64,000 nucleotides of DNA from Mesorhizobium loti R88b (GCF_013170845.1 NZ_CP033367.1:7069001-7133000), one strand, 5' to 3'. Positions 34,710-44,952 are shown, numbered from the stretch's first letter. Translations and numbers: made by a program. The notes: a model not told the origin generated them from the sequence alone.

Positions 34710-35960
34710 TTATCCCCTGTAGACCAATCCTTGCGGATCGATCTCCGGCTTTCGCCCGGCGACGAGGTCGGCCAGGAATTTCCCCGAGCCGCAAGCCATG
34801 GTCCAGCCGACATGGCCGTGGCCGGTGTCGAGATAAAGGTTGCGGTATTTTGCCTGACCGATGACCGGCACCGAGTTCGGCATCATAGGGCGCAGACCTG
34901 CCCAGAGCACGGCCTTCTTCTCATCAAAGGCGCCGGGGAACAGATCCTTGCCGGTCCGAAACATGGTGGCAAAGTCGCTTGGCTTGTGGGTGCGGTCGAA
35001 GCCAGTGAATTCGGCGGTCGAAGCCAGCCGCAATCGATTGCCAAGGCGCGAATAAGCCAGCAGCTGGTCCTCGTCGGCGCCGCCCATGGTCGGCCCCTTG
35101 CTTTCGTCCTCCAGGGGAATCGTCGCCGTATAACCTTTCACCGGATAGACTGGCAGGTCGATGCCGTAGCGGCGGCCGAGCAGGCCGCTTTCCGGCCCCA
35201 TCGAGATGACAACAGCGTCACCCGTCACCGGTCCGCCTGAGGTCATCACCGCGCGCACCCGGTCGCCCTCGATGTCGAGGCCTTGAACCGTCGTGTCATA
35301 GAGAAATTTCACGCCGAGCTTTTCGGCCGCATAGGCGGCGAGCCCGTCGACGAAGATCCGGGAATCACCGGTCTGGTCGATCGGCGAATAGACGCCGCCG
35401 GCGATCTTTTCCTTTACCCCGGCGAGGCCCGGTTCAAGCTCGACCAGCCGGTCGCGGCCGACGATCTCGATCGGCAGGCCGTGCTCGGCCAGATAGCGAT
35501 AATTGTCGGTGCCGGTGTCGAGACTGTGCTGCGAGCGGAAGAAGTAGAGAATGCCTTTCTTGCGCTCGTCATAGTGAATGCCGGTGTCATCGGAGATGGC
35601 GTTGATGCAGTCGCGCGAATAGAGCGCCAGGCGCAATTTGACCTGGCTGTTGGCGCGCAGCCGCGCCACCGTGCATTGGCGCAGGAAGCGCAGGCTCCAG
35701 GCGAGAAAATAAGGATCGAAGCGCAGCCGCACCTTGATCCCGAGATCATGGTTGTAGAGTGCGCGCAAAAAAGTCTTTAGCGCCGCCGGCGAGGCCCAGG
35801 CGGTGGCGTCACCCGGCGAAACCAGGCCGGCATTGGACTGGCTGGTGCCCCGCGCCGGCGCCGCGTGGCGCTCGATCACGGTGACCTCGTGGCCGTCGCT
35901 GGCCAGATAATAGGCGGCCGCCGTACCGACAACACCGGCTCCGAGCACCACTATTTTCAT
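34710..35960 (-). CDS. D-amino-acid dehydrogenase (DadA-like FAD oxidoreductase)
   Basis: A 416-residue flavoprotein with the Rossmann motif VVLGAGVVGTAAAYYLASDG at the N-terminus, the DadA-typical TSQSNAGLVSPGDATAWASP, and the C-terminal GHGHVGWTMACGSG. It oxidises D-amino acids to 2-oxo acids and feeds electrons to the respiratory chain from the inner face of the membrane. ATG 35960 follows GGGGGA. It is the first gene of a pair with the racemase, which would turn the L-amino acid into its D-substrate, an arrangement like dadA-dadX. The particular amino acid is not known. Confidence 0.85.
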   Translation of the reverse strand: MKIVVLGAGVVGTAAAYYLASDGHEVTVIERHAAPARGTSQSNAGLVSPGDATAWASPAALKTFLRALYNHDLGIKVRLRFDPYFLAWSLRFLRQCTVARLRANSQVKLRLALYSRDCINAISDDTGIHYDERKKGILYFFRSQHSLDTGTDNYRYLAEHGLPIEIVGRDRLVELEPGLAGVKEKIAGGVYSPIDQTGDSRIFVDGLAAYAAEKLGVKFLYDTTVQGLDIEGDRVRAVMTSGGPVTGDAVVISMGPESGLLGRRYGIDLPVYPVKGYTATIPLEDESKGPTMGGADEDQLLAYSRLGNRLRLASTAEFTGFDRTHKPSDFATMFRTGKDLFPGAFDEKKAVLWAGLRPMMPNSVPVIGQAKYRNLYLDTGHGHVGWTMACGSGKFLADLVAGRKPEIDPQGLVYRG

Positions 35961-36060
35961 GCCATCCCCCAAAGCTCTTCGCGGCGCGGCGCCTCCACGC
36001 CGGATCGCGAATGCTTTCCATAGCGCTTCACCGCGCGCCTTGCGAGCCCTGAGGGTTGGC

Positions 36061-37056
36061 TCAGCCCCGCGCGGAATTCTTGCTGGTCAGGATACGTTCC
36101 CAGGCGAGCGCGTCGGCAACGATCTGGTCGAGGTCGTCGCGTTGCGGGGTCCAGCCGAGTTCCGCCCGGGCAAGGTCCGAGTTGGCGACCACCGCAGCGG
36201 CGTCGCCAGGGCGCCGATCGCCCATCTTCACCTCGAAATCGCGGCCAAAGGCACGCCGAACGCTCTCAATCACCTCGAGCACCGAATAGCCATGGCTGTA
36301 GCCGCAATTGGCGACGAGGCTTTCGCCCCCGGCGCGCAGCCGCTGCAGGGCCAGGCGATGCGCTGCGGCCAAATCGCTGACATGGATATAGTCGCGCATG
36401 CAGGTGCCATCAGGTGTCGGATAATCGGTGCCGAACACCTGCATGAACGGCCGTTTGCCGAGCGCGGTCTCGCAGGCGACCTTGATCAGATGCGTGGCGC
36501 CCGGCGTCGACTGGCCGGTGCGACCCTTGGGATCGGCGCCGGCAACGTTGAAGTAGCGCAGCGCCGTGTACCGCAAGGGATGTGCCATCGCCGCATCGCG
36601 CAGCATCCATTCGCTCATCAGCTTGGACAGGCCATAGGGCGATTCCGGCGCCAGGCGGGCATCCTCGCGCACCGGTTCGAGCCCGGCGCCACCATAGACG
36701 GCGGCGGTCGAGGAAAAGATGAAGTTGGGCACGCCCTCGCGCACCGCGGTTTCGATCAGCGTGCGGGTCTTCGAGGTGTTGTTCTCGTAATAGGCGAGCG
36801 GGTCGGCGACCGATTCCGGAACCACAATCGAGCCGGCGAAATGGATGATGGCGTCGACATGGTTGTCCCTGATGATCGAGCCGACCAATTCCTTGTCGGC
36901 GACATCGCCGACCACCAGCTTTGCCTCCGGCGCCACCGCCCATTCGAAGCCGGTGGAAAGCCGGTCGAGAACGACCACGCTTTCGCCAGCATCCAGCAAT
37001 TCCCAGACCATGTGGCTGCCGATATAGCCGGCCCCGCCTGTCACCAAAACTGTCAT
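36061..37056 (-). CDS. galE: UDP-glucose 4-epimerase
   Basis: A 331-residue short-chain dehydrogenase/reductase-superfamily epimerase. VTGGAGYIGSHMVWELL binds NAD; FSSTAAVYGG and PYGLSK supply the catalytic Ser, Tyr and Lys; NVAGADP and RDYIHVSDLA are typical of GalE. It interconverts UDP-glucose and UDP-galactose for exopolysaccharide and lipopolysaccharide. Stand-alone gene, divergent from hemA. Confidence 0.92.
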   Translation of the reverse strand: MTVLVTGGAGYIGSHMVWELLDAGESVVVLDRLSTGFEWAVAPEAKLVVGDVADKELVGSIIRDNHVDAIIHFAGSIVVPESVADPLAYYENNTSKTRTLIETAVREGVPNFIFSSTAAVYGGAGLEPVREDARLAPESPYGLSKLMSEWMLRDAAMAHPLRYTALRYFNVAGADPKGRTGQSTPGATHLIKVACETALGKRPFMQVFGTDYPTPDGTCMRDYIHVSDLAAAHRLALQRLRAGGESLVANCGYSHGYSVLEVIESVRRAFGRDFEVKMGDRRPGDAAAVVANSDLARAELGWTPQRDDLDQIVADALAWERILTSKNSARG

Positions 37057-37185
37057 CCGCGACCTCGCATCTGAAGATTTATCGGAAACTGTCTCAAACC
37101 CCGCTCTACTGGAAAGCCCGCCGCATGGCCATTAGAACTCGTGGTAACCGGCATGACCGGCATGTGGCATCGTCCTGAAACAAAG

Positions 37186-37199
37186 TTGATCCACATCAA
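37186..37199. promoter_or_regulatory. FNR/FixK-type box upstream of hemA
   Basis: TTGAT-ccac-ATCAA at 37186-37199 is a perfect copy of the anaerobox consensus TTGAT-N4-ATCAA recognised by FNR, FnrN and FixK proteins in alphaproteobacteria. It lies 124 bp before the hemA start, in the hemA-galE gap. Control of hemA by FNR-type regulators is known in Rhodobacter, so oxygen control of haem synthesis is likely here. Confidence 0.7.
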
Positions 37200-37322
37200 G
37201 GGAATAGGCCACGATCCGTGGTCGTTAGGAACAGGTGCGGGGCGTGGCATTTTGACCAAAACGGCCCGGTGGACGACCAATAGGGCAACGATTATGATCC
37301 CGCGCAAAATTGGGAAGCTGAC

Positions 37323-38600
37323 ATGAACTACCAGCGGTTCTTCGAAGAAGCGATCGACCAGCTCCATGCCGAGCGTCGCTATCGTGTCTTCGCCGACCTC
37401 GAACGCATCGCGGGCAAGTTTCCGCGCGCCATATGGCGTTCCAATGGCCGTGCCGAGGAAATCACCGTCTGGTGTTCCAACGACTATCTCGGCATGGGCC
37501 AGCATCCCGATGTCATCGCCTCGTTCCAGAACGCGGCCGGCAAGATGGGTTCGGGCGCCGGCGGCACCCGCAACATTTCCGGAACTTCGAACCCGCTCGT
37601 CGAGCTGGAGCATGAGCTTGCCGACCTGCACGGCAAGGACGCCGCGCTGGTCTTCACCTCCGGCTTCGTCTCCAACGAAGCGTCGATCTCGACCATTGCG
37701 CGGCTTTTGCCCAATTGCCTGATCATCTCGGACGAGTTGAACCACGCCTCGATGATCGAGGGCGTGCGGCGCTCGGGCGCCGAGAAGAAGATCTTCCGCC
37801 ACAATGATGTCGCGCATCTGGAAAGCCTGTTGCAGGCCGCGGGGCGCGAACGCGCCAAGCTGATCGTCTTCGAGAGCGTCTATTCGATGGATGGCGACAT
37901 CGCGCCGATCAGGCAGATCGTCGAGCTCGCCGAGCGCTACAATGCCATGACCTATATCGACGAGGTCCACGCCGTCGGCATGTACGGACCGCGCGGCGGC
38001 GGCATCACCGAGCGCGAAGGCCTCGCCGACCGGATCGATATCATCGAAGGGACGCTGGCCAAGGCGTTCGGCACGCTCGGCGGCTACATCACCGGCACCA
38101 GTGCGGTGATCGACGCGGTGCGCTCCTACGCGCCGGGCTTCATCTTCACCACGGCGCTGCCGCCGGCGATCGCCGCGGCGGCCACGACCTCGATCCGCCA
38201 TTTGAAGCGCTCCCAGGCCGAGCGCGACGCCCAGCAGCAGCAGGCGAACCGGACCAAGCAGATCCTGTCGGCGGCCGGCTTGCCGGTGATGGAATCGCCA
38301 ACCCATATCGTGCCGCTGCTGGTGGGTGACCCCGAGCTCTGCAAGATGGCCAGCGACCGCCTGCTCGGCGTGCACGGCATCTACATCCAGCCGATCAACT
38401 ACCCGACCGTGCCGCGCGGCACAGAGCGGCTGCGCATCACGCCGACGCCGTTCCATTCCAACACGCTGATCGCGGGACTGCAGGACGCGCTGGTCGAGAC
38501 CTGGGATGCGCTTGGCATTCCCTATGGCTCCGCCGGCCGGCCCGCAGTGGCCAAGAGCGATCGGATCGTGCCCCTGCTGGTACCCAAGTCAGGCGGCTGA
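37323..38600 (+). CDS. hemA: 5-aminolevulinate synthase
   Basis: Condenses glycine with succinyl-CoA, the first step of haem synthesis in alphaproteobacteria. The 425-residue alpha-oxoamine synthase has the substrate motif [13 protein letters not shown], the glycine-rich [13 protein letters not shown], and the PLP lysine Lys247 in [16 protein letters not shown]. The N-terminus [20 protein letters not shown] matches the rhizobial enzyme. Single gene with a likely oxygen-responsive promoter. Confidence 0.95.
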   Translation: MNYQRFFEEAIDQLHAERRYRVFADLERIAGKFPRAIWRSNGRAEEITVWCSNDYLGMGQHPDVIASFQNAAGKMGSGAGGTRNISGTSNPLVELEHELADLHGKDAALVFTSGFVSNEASISTIARLLPNCLIISDELNHASMIEGVRRSGAEKKIFRHNDVAHLESLLQAAGRERAKLIVFESVYSMDGDIAPIRQIVELAERYNAMTYIDEVHAVGMYGPRGGGITEREGLADRIDIIEGTLAKAFGTLGGYITGTSAVIDAVRSYAPGFIFTTALPPAIAAAATTSIRHLKRSQAERDAQQQQANRTKQILSAAGLPVMESPTHIVPLLVGDPELCKMASDRLLGVHGIYIQPINYPTVPRGTERLRITPTPFHSNTLIAGLQDALVETWDALGIPYGSAGRPAVAKSDRIVPLLVPKSGG

Positions 38601-38756
38601 AGCCCGTTTGAAACTCTACTCTGACGGCCATCTGACGCAGGTTTCTGCGCTTCCGGTGCTCACGGACCTGAATGTCCGCTGCGCTCCGGTTCTCGAACCC
38701 CACGCCAGCTGACTCGCCTGAGCGATTTTCAATTCGGGCTTCGTCGGCAGCTCCAG

Positions 38757-39923
38757 CTAGACGGTTTTCATCCATTTCGCCAGCCGGTGCGAAGCTTCCT
38801 CGATCTGATCGAGGCGGCGGTGGAAGCACAGCCTGAGGAAGGCTTCGCCGCCGGGACCAAAGGCGGTGCCGGGCGCCAGGCCGACATTGGCCTTGTCGAC
38901 GATGTCGAAGGCAGCCGTGCGGGAATCGGTGAGGCCGTCGACGGTGAAGAACAGGTAGAAGGCGCCCTGCGGCACGGTAAACCGGGCGCGGCCGGTGGCG
39001 CCGAGAATGCCGCAGACCAGATCGCGCGCCTTCCTCGCCCGCTCCACCTGCTCAGTGACGAAAGCATCGCCCTCGTCAAGAGCGGCGACCGCGCCGCGCT
39101 GCATGAACTGGGCGACGCCGGAGTTCGAATATTGGATCAGGTTCTCGAACACCTGCTGCAGGCTCGGATGCGTCTTGATCCAGCCGACGCGCCAGCCGGT
39201 CATCGACCAGTTCTTGGAAAAGGAGTTGACGAACAGGATGCGGTCTTCCGCCGTCGCGATGTCGAGGAAGGACGGCGCCCGGCCATGGCCATAGTGGAAC
39301 AGCGAGTAGATCTCGTCGGCAATGATCCAGACGTTCTTGGCGCGCGCGAGATCGAGGATCGCCTGCAAGGTCTCATGGTCGGCGGTCCAGCCGGTCGGGT
39401 TCGACGGCGTGTTGATGAACAGCGCCTTGGTACGCGACGTGATCGCCGCCGCGATCTTCTCGACATCGCAGGACCAGCCATTGCCGGAATGGTCGAGCGT
39501 GACCGCCACCGGAACGGCTCCCGACAGGGCGGCGGCGGCATCGAAATTCGGCCAGGCTGGCGACAGATAGATCACCTCGTCGCCCGAGCCGGCGAGAGCG
39601 GTCAGCGACATCTGTATGGCATGCATGCCGGATCCGGTGACAATGAATTGCTCCTCGGGGAACGTCTTGCCGAAATGCCTGGCGTAGTAGCGCGACAGCG
39701 CCTGCCTCAGATCAGGAATGCCCCGCTGCCAGGTGTAGAACGTCTCGCCGCCGGCAAGCGCCTTCGACGCGGCATCGGTGATGAAGGCGGGTGTCGGCAG
39801 ATCACCCTCGCCGGCCCAAAGCGGGATCAGACCCTCACGCAGGCGGCCGTAGTTGACGACAGCGACAATGCCGCTTTCAGGTGCGGCACGGGCTTCGGCG
39901 CGAAAGCTGTCGATCAGGCTCAT
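38757..39923 (-). CDS. PLP-dependent class I/II aminotransferase
   Basis: A 388-residue fold-type I aminotransferase: LPLWAGEGDLPTPAF-like N-terminus (here IPLWAGEGDLPTP), NTPSNPTGW, ADEIYSLFHYG, the PLP lysine in NSFSKNWSMTGWRVGWI and the C-terminal FLRLCF arginine. It belongs to the broad aspartate/branched subgroup; substrate not predictable. ATG 39923 is preferred over a 43-codon extension that overlaps the mscL terminator. The ribosome binding site is weak. Confidence 0.85.
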   Translation of the reverse strand: MSLIDSFRAEARAAPESGIVAVVNYGRLREGLIPLWAGEGDLPTPAFITDAASKALAGGETFYTWQRGIPDLRQALSRYYARHFGKTFPEEQFIVTGSGMHAIQMSLTALAGSGDEVIYLSPAWPNFDAAAALSGAVPVAVTLDHSGNGWSCDVEKIAAAITSRTKALFINTPSNPTGWTADHETLQAILDLARAKNVWIIADEIYSLFHYGHGRAPSFLDIATAEDRILFVNSFSKNWSMTGWRVGWIKTHPSLQQVFENLIQYSNSGVAQFMQRGAVAALDEGDAFVTEQVERARKARDLVCGILGATGRARFTVPQGAFYLFFTVDGLTDSRTAAFDIVDKANVGLAPGTAFGPGGEAFLRLCFHRRLDQIEEASHRLAKWMKTV

Positions 39924-39977
39924 GGACAAATCCGTTTTTGATTTAGGGTAGCCGCTCTTTACCAGATGCTTGAACAG

Positions 39978-40007
39978 AAAACCCCGGCCGCGAACGGCCG
40001 GGGTTTT
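39978..40007. terminator. Strong bidirectional intrinsic terminator
   Basis: A perfect 13-bp stem, AAAACCCCGGCCG / CGGCCGGGGTTTT, with CGAA tetraloop (39978-39990, 39991-39994, 39995-40007) lies 22 bp after the end of mscL. The A-run and T-run flank the GC stem on both sides, so it works in either direction and insulates mscL from the aminotransferase gene. Confidence 0.9.
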
Positions 40008-40029
40008 GGTCCAGCAATACCTGGCTGAA

Positions 40030-40452
40030 TTACCGCTTCGCGAGCAGATCACGGATTTCGGTGAGCAGCGCTACATCGGCAGGCGGCGGCGCTGCGGGGG
40101 CCGCAGGCTTCTCGCGCTCGAGCCTCTTGCGCAGATTGTTCACGGCCTTGACCATCAGGAAGATGATGAAGGCGAGGATGATGAAGTTCAGCACCGCGGT
40201 GATGAAGCTGCCGTAGGCGAGCACGGCGCCGTGCGCCTTGGCATCAGCCAGCGTCGCGGCTTTGTTGTCCAAGGACAGAGGCAGGAAATAATTGTTGAAA
40301 TCCAGTCCGCCGAAAATCGCACCGACGATCGGCATGATGACGTCGTCAACCAGCGACTTGACGATAGTGCCAAAGGAAGCGCCGATGATGACGCCGACCG
40401 CAAGGTCCATCACATTGCCTTTGGAAATGAATTCCTGGAATTCTTTCAGCAT
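40030..40452 (-). CDS. mscL: Large-conductance mechanosensitive channel
   Basis: A 140-residue inner-membrane channel that opens under osmotic downshock. N-terminal amphipathic helix [27 protein letters not shown]1, a periplasmic loop, TM2 ([20 protein letters not shown]) and a cytoplasmic C-terminal helix with an Ala/Pro linker. ATG 40452 has AAGGAGG upstream, so the longer frame is not used. Ends at the strong terminator. Confidence 0.95.
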   Translation of the reverse strand: MLKEFQEFISKGNVMDLAVGVIIGASFGTIVKSLVDDVIMPIVGAIFGGLDFNNYFLPLSLDNKAATLADAKAHGAVLAYGSFITAVLNFIILAFIIFLMVKAVNNLRKRLEREKPAAPAAPPPADVALLTEIRDLLAKR

Positions 40453-40715
40453 TCGACCCTCCTTGTCATGGCCGGCCGTGCTGCCGCTCCGTCCTTGCGG
40501 CATCGACCTGAAGGCAACATAACAAAAACCTGCGGTTGCAGCATCGGCAAAAAAGGAGAAAGCAACCGCTTTCTCCTTCCGTTACGGCAACTTGACCTTC
40601 CTCGCGAATCTCACACCCGCGATCATGCTGCCAAAGCCGCAATGGACTCCAGCGCCAAGCTGTGATTGCGTCCGGACAAGCCGGATAAAAGACGGCAAAG
40701 GAGGAAATTCCAGGC

Positions 40716-43700
40716 GTGCAGGGCTTGTTCATCGTCATCATCGCGATCGCCTATGTGACGCTGCTGTTCGCCATCGCCAGCCTGGGCGACCGCCGTTCGG
40801 CCATTTCAGGGCCGAGCCGGGCACGGCCTTTCATCTATGCGCTTAGTCTGGCCATCTACTGCACCTCGTGGACCTTCTTCGGCTCGGTCGGTCTCTCGTC
40901 CGAACGCGGCCTCGAATTCCTCGGCATCTATACCGGCCCGGTCCTGGTGTTCGTGTTCGGTTTTCCGCTGCTCAACCGCATCGTGCGGCTGGCCAAGACC
41001 GAGAAGATCACCTCGATCGCCGACTTCCTCGGCGCGCGCTACGGCAAAAGCTTCACCGTCGCCGCCATCGCTACGCTGATCGCCACCATCGGCGCGGTGC
41101 CCTATATCGCGCTGCAACTGAAGGCGATCTCGGGTTCGGTCAGCCTGATGGTCGAGCACTATACGGGATCGCCGCCCTCCTTCGATCCATTCGTCAGCGA
41201 CATCTCGCTGGTCGTCGCCATGCTGCTGGCGCTGTTTGCCGTGCTGTTCGGCACCCGCCATGCCGATGCCACCGAACATCAGGACGGGCTGGTGCTGGCG
41301 GTGGCGGTCGAAACCGTGGTCAAGCTCGCCGCCTTCCTGGCGATCGGCCTCATGGTCACCTTTCTGATCTTCGGCGGCCCGGGCGACATGTTCGCAAAGC
41401 TGGCGCAGAATGGGCAGGTGCGGCAGGCGATGGGCTACAGCACTTCGCTCGCCACCTGGCTGGTGCTGACGGGCCTCAGCGGCTGTGCCATCATCATGCT
41501 GCCGCGGCAGTTCTACGTCACCATCGTCGAGAACCGCGGCGAGGCCGAATTGCGCACCGCGACCTGGGTGTTTCCGCTCTACCTCGTGGCGATCAACCTG
41601 TTCGTGCTGCCGATCGCCTTCGCCGGCCTGTCGCTGGTCGGCACCGGGACCAGCAGCGATCTCTATGTGCTGTCGCTGCCCCTGTTTAGCGGCCATGATT
41701 TTTTGGCGATGACCGCCTTCATCGGCGGGCTGTCGGCGGCAACCGCCATGGTGATCGTTGAAAGTGTGGCGTTGTCGATCATGATCTCCAACGACCTCGT
41801 CATCCCGCTGTTCGTGCGCCGCCTGCTCAAAACCTCGGCCTCCGAGACCGAGGACTGGTCGACGCTGATCCTCAATGTGCGGCGCGGGGCGATCTTCATC
41901 CTGTTGTTCATCGCCTTCCTCTACTACCGCGAGAGCACCAACAGCGCGCGCCTCTCGTCGATCGGCCTGATGTCGTTCGCCGCCATCGCCCAGTTTGCGC
42001 CGGCGCTGGTCGGCGGGCTGATCTGGCGCGGCGCCAATGGCCGGGGTGCCGCACTCGGCATGGTCGCCGGCATTCTCGTCTGGGGATACACGCTGCTCCT
42101 GCCCTCACTTGTCGCGCCCGACATCGACATTGTCGTCCACGGGTTGTTCGGATTCGAGGCGCTGCGGCCGCAGGCGCTGTTCGGCACGGTGGCCGAACCG
42201 CTGAACCATGGCGTGTTGTGGAGCCTGTCAATCAACACGCTGTTTTTCGTGCTTGGCTCGCTGTCGCGCGCGTCGGTGCCGCTGGAGCGCATCCAGGCGT
42301 CGATCTTCGTGCCCAGGGATGCCGGCCCGATGCCGAGCCTGCGCCGCTTCCGCACCGCCATCACGGTCAACGACCTCAAGGACACGATCGGGCGCTACCT
42401 CGGCGTCGAGCGCACCGAGCGCTCCTTCCAGTCGTTCGAGAAGACCAACGGCGCCTCGCTGCACGGCAAGGAGCAGGCGAGCATGGACGTCATCCGCTTT
42501 TCCGAGCAGCTTTTGGCCAGCGCCGTCGGCTCTTCCTCGGCGCGACTGATCCTGTCGCTGTTGTTTCGCCGCCATGACCGCGAATCCCGGGATGCCTTCC
42601 GTCTGCTCGACGACGCCACCGAGGCGCTGCAGCACAATCGCGACCTCCTGCAGATCGCGCTCGACCAGATGGAGCAAGGCATTACCGTCTTCGACCGGGA
42701 TTTCCGCCTGATCTGCTGGAACCGCCAGTACCGGGCGCTGTTCAACCTGCCCGACGAGATGGGCCAGGTCGGTGTCTCGCTCGACCAGATCCTGCGCCAT
42801 CTCGCCGAGCGCGGCGACATCCCGGCCGACCAGCGCGTGATAATGCTCAACCGGCTGACCAGCTTCGTCAGCCCCTGGCAGATGGAGTTGAAGACCAGCG
42901 GCCGCATCCTGGAATTGCGCTCCAACCCGATGCCGGATGGCGGCATCGTTGCCACCTATGCCGACATTTCCGGGCGCGTCGAACAGGACCTGGCGCTGAA
43001 GCGCGCCAATGAATCGCTGGAGCAGCGGGTCAAGACCCGCACCGTCGAGCTGACCCGTGTCAACGAAGAGCTGGCGCAGGCGCAGATGCTGGCCGAAGAG
43101 GCCAATCTCGGCAAGACGCGCTTCCTCGCCGCCGCCGGCCACGACATCCTGCAGCCGCTGAACGCCGCACGGCTCTATTGCTCCTCGCTGATCGAGAAGG
43201 CCGGCAAGGGCCCGGCCGGCAAGGCTGCGGTCAATATCGAATCCTCGCTGGAATCGGTCGAGACCATTTTGGGTGCCGTGCTCGACATCTCGCGGCTCGA
43301 CGCCGGCGCAATGAAGCCTGACGACACCGCCTTCAACCTCGACGGATTGCTGCGCCAGATCGGCAATGATTTCCGGCCAATGGCGGCGGAGAAAAAGCTC
43401 GGCCTGACGATCATGCCGTCGTCGCTGACGGTGGTGACCGACCGCAACCTGTTGCGCCGCCTGATCCAGAATCTCGTCTCCAACGCCATCAAATACACAC
43501 GGCACGGCCGCATCCTGGTCGGCGTTCGCAGGCGCGGCGAACTGGCGGAAATCCAGGTTATCGACACCGGTATCGGCATTGCCGGCGACAAGCTGAACAC
43601 CGTCTTCCATGAATTCACCCGCCTGGATGAAGGCGCGCGCGAAGCCGAAGGCCTCGGTCTCGGCCTCTCCATCGTTGACCGCATTGCCCGGGTGCTGCGC

Positions 43701-44204
43701 CTGGAGATCCGTATCTTCTCCAATCCGGGCAAGGGCACGCGCTTTTCCGTCATCCTGCCCGTCGCGGCGGTGCAGGAGCCGCGACGTGAGGTCGAAGCCA
43801 AGGCTCCTGCCCGGGCCGCGGCTTCGCTGGCCGGACTGCATGTGCTCTGCATCGACAACGACGCCCGCATCCTGGAAGGCATGCGGCTGTTGCTCGAAGG
43901 CTGGGGATGCAATGTCGACACGGTGTCCGGCTCACGGGATCTGGAGAGGGCCGCGATATCGCGCCCGGACATTGTGCTTGCCGACTACCATCTCGACGGC
44001 GAAACCGGTCTCGACATCATCGCCAGGCTGCGTGCGACCCATGGCGACGACCTGCCGGCCGTGCTGGTCACCGCCGACCGTTCCAACGAAGTGCGGGCAG
44101 CGGCAGGCGGGCTCGAGATTCCGGTGATCAACAAGCCGCTGAAACCGGCGGTGCTGCGCTCGATGATGGCCAGGGTCAGGCCACTGGCATCGGCCGCCGA
44201 ATAA
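40716..44204 (+). CDS. Hybrid sensor histidine kinase with sodium/solute-symporter sensory domain (CrbS/MxtR-like)
   Basis: A 1162-residue membrane sensor. Residues 1 to about 560 form a 12-13-helix sodium:solute symporter (PutP/ActP) domain (YCTSWTFFGSVGLSSERGLEFLGIY). A PAS domain follows (about 645-760; QGITVFDRDFRLICWN), then HisKA with His809 (AAAGHDILQPLNAARLYCSS), HATPase with a Gly-rich ATP lid (GLGLGLSIVDRI), and a C-terminal receiver with Asp near 1090 (IVLADYHLDG). This architecture is that of CrbS/MxtR, which controls acetate use through the LuxR-type CrbR/ErdR. A matching response regulator is encoded at 47195-47854. GTG start, AAGGAGG upstream. Confidence 0.9.
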   Translation: MQGLFIVIIAIAYVTLLFAIASLGDRRSAISGPSRARPFIYALSLAIYCTSWTFFGSVGLSSERGLEFLGIYTGPVLVFVFGFPLLNRIVRLAKTEKITSIADFLGARYGKSFTVAAIATLIATIGAVPYIALQLKAISGSVSLMVEHYTGSPPSFDPFVSDISLVVAMLLALFAVLFGTRHADATEHQDGLVLAVAVETVVKLAAFLAIGLMVTFLIFGGPGDMFAKLAQNGQVRQAMGYSTSLATWLVLTGLSGCAIIMLPRQFYVTIVENRGEAELRTATWVFPLYLVAINLFVLPIAFAGLSLVGTGTSSDLYVLSLPLFSGHDFLAMTAFIGGLSAATAMVIVESVALSIMISNDLVIPLFVRRLLKTSASETEDWSTLILNVRRGAIFILLFIAFLYYRESTNSARLSSIGLMSFAAIAQFAPALVGGLIWRGANGRGAALGMVAGILVWGYTLLLPSLVAPDIDIVVHGLFGFEALRPQALFGTVAEPLNHGVLWSLSINTLFFVLGSLSRASVPLERIQASIFVPRDAGPMPSLRRFRTAITVNDLKDTIGRYLGVERTERSFQSFEKTNGASLHGKEQASMDVIRFSEQLLASAVGSSSARLILSLLFRRHDRESRDAFRLLDDATEALQHNRDLLQIALDQMEQGITVFDRDFRLICWNRQYRALFNLPDEMGQVGVSLDQILRHLAERGDIPADQRVIMLNRLTSFVSPWQMELKTSGRILELRSNPMPDGGIVATYADISGRVEQDLALKRANESLEQRVKTRTVELTRVNEELAQAQMLAEEANLGKTRFLAAAGHDILQPLNAARLYCSSLIEKAGKGPAGKAAVNIESSLESVETILGAVLDISRLDAGAMKPDDTAFNLDGLLRQIGNDFRPMAAEKKLGLTIMPSSLTVVTDRNLLRRLIQNLVSNAIKYTRHGRILVGVRRRGELAEIQVIDTGIGIAGDKLNTVFHEFTRLDEGAREAEGLGLGLSIVDRIARVLRLEIRIFSNPGKGTRFSVILPVAAVQEPRREVEAKAPARAAASLAGLHVLCIDNDARILEGMRLLLEGWGCNVDTVSGSRDLERAAISRPDIVLADYHLDGETGLDIIARLRATHGDDLPAVLVTADRSNEVRAAAGGLEIPVINKPLKPAVLRSMMARVRPLASAAE

Positions 44205-44226
44205 GCCACGAAGGCCTGCTCCTGTC

Positions 44227-44859
44227 TCAGCGGTGTCCGAGGCTTTCGAGATACGCACAGAACATATCGGCCAGCGCGTCGGCGTAGGTTTCGATCTCGG
44301 CTGATGTTCGCGGACTTCCCGAAAAATCCTTTCCCACCGCGCTGAGCGTTGTTGTGATCAGATCGCCAGCCAGGGCACGGACTGTTTCCGAAGCTTCGGG
44401 CAGCGCCTCCCGCAGGAATATCTGGACGGTGCGCTCCCCCGAGGCTCTCGCCTCGTGCGCCTCGGGTGCGTCACGATAAAGAGGGGCGGCGTCATTGAGC
44501 GCGACGCGCACCGCGGCCTCTTCGCACTCCGAGCGGATGAAGGCGTGGACCAGGGCACGCAACCGTTCGAGCGGTGGTGTCCGGTCGTCCTCGAGTATGG
44601 TGCGCAGCAGGCCACCCGTCTGCCGCCATTCATCGCTCTGCAGCCTGAACAGGAGCGCGGCCTTGTTGGGGAAATACTGATAGAGCGAGCCGACACTGAC
44701 GCCGGCCTTTTCGGCGACACGCGTGGTGGTGAAACGCTGTGCGCCTTCGCTCGCCAAAACCTGAACAGCGGCCTCCAAGATCGCCGCGACAAGGTCCGTG
44801 GCGCGAGCCTGTTTGGGCTGTTTTCTCGTGGAAATCGAAGGACTTGGGCGTTCGGCCAT
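44227..44859 (-). CDS. TetR-family transcriptional regulator
   Basis: A 210-residue repressor with an N-terminal helix-turn-helix (ILEAAVQVLASEGAQRFTTTRVAEKAGVSVGSLYQYF) and a variable ligand-binding half. Divergent from the O-methyltransferase gene with 93 bp between the starts, so it probably controls that gene and itself. The overlapping longer frame is a shadow. The ligand is unknown. Confidence 0.88.
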   Translation of the reverse strand: MAERPSPSISTRKQPKQARATDLVAAILEAAVQVLASEGAQRFTTTRVAEKAGVSVGSLYQYFPNKAALLFRLQSDEWRQTGGLLRTILEDDRTPPLERLRALVHAFIRSECEEAAVRVALNDAAPLYRDAPEAHEARASGERTVQIFLREALPEASETVRALAGDLITTTLSAVGKDFSGSPRTSAEIETYADALADMFCAYLESLGHR

Positions 44860-44952
44860 ATCTCGTCTCGGCAATGCGAATTGGAAACCTGAAGGATTAT
44901 TCGTATTTTTCGGCACAACACAAGAACGCAGCCATTTCGATCGGAGACTTTC

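Noticed and set aside
42228..43841. 537-codon open frame on the minus strand inside the sensor kinase gene
   Set aside because: High-GC shadow of a gene with clear kinase motifs on the plus strand; composition is rich in Arg, Gln and Asp with no family resemblance.
44860..44952. Possible GCGAAT/ATTCGT operator between the TetR and methyltransferase genes
   Set aside because: Arms are only six bases with one mismatch and a long spacer; too weak to call.
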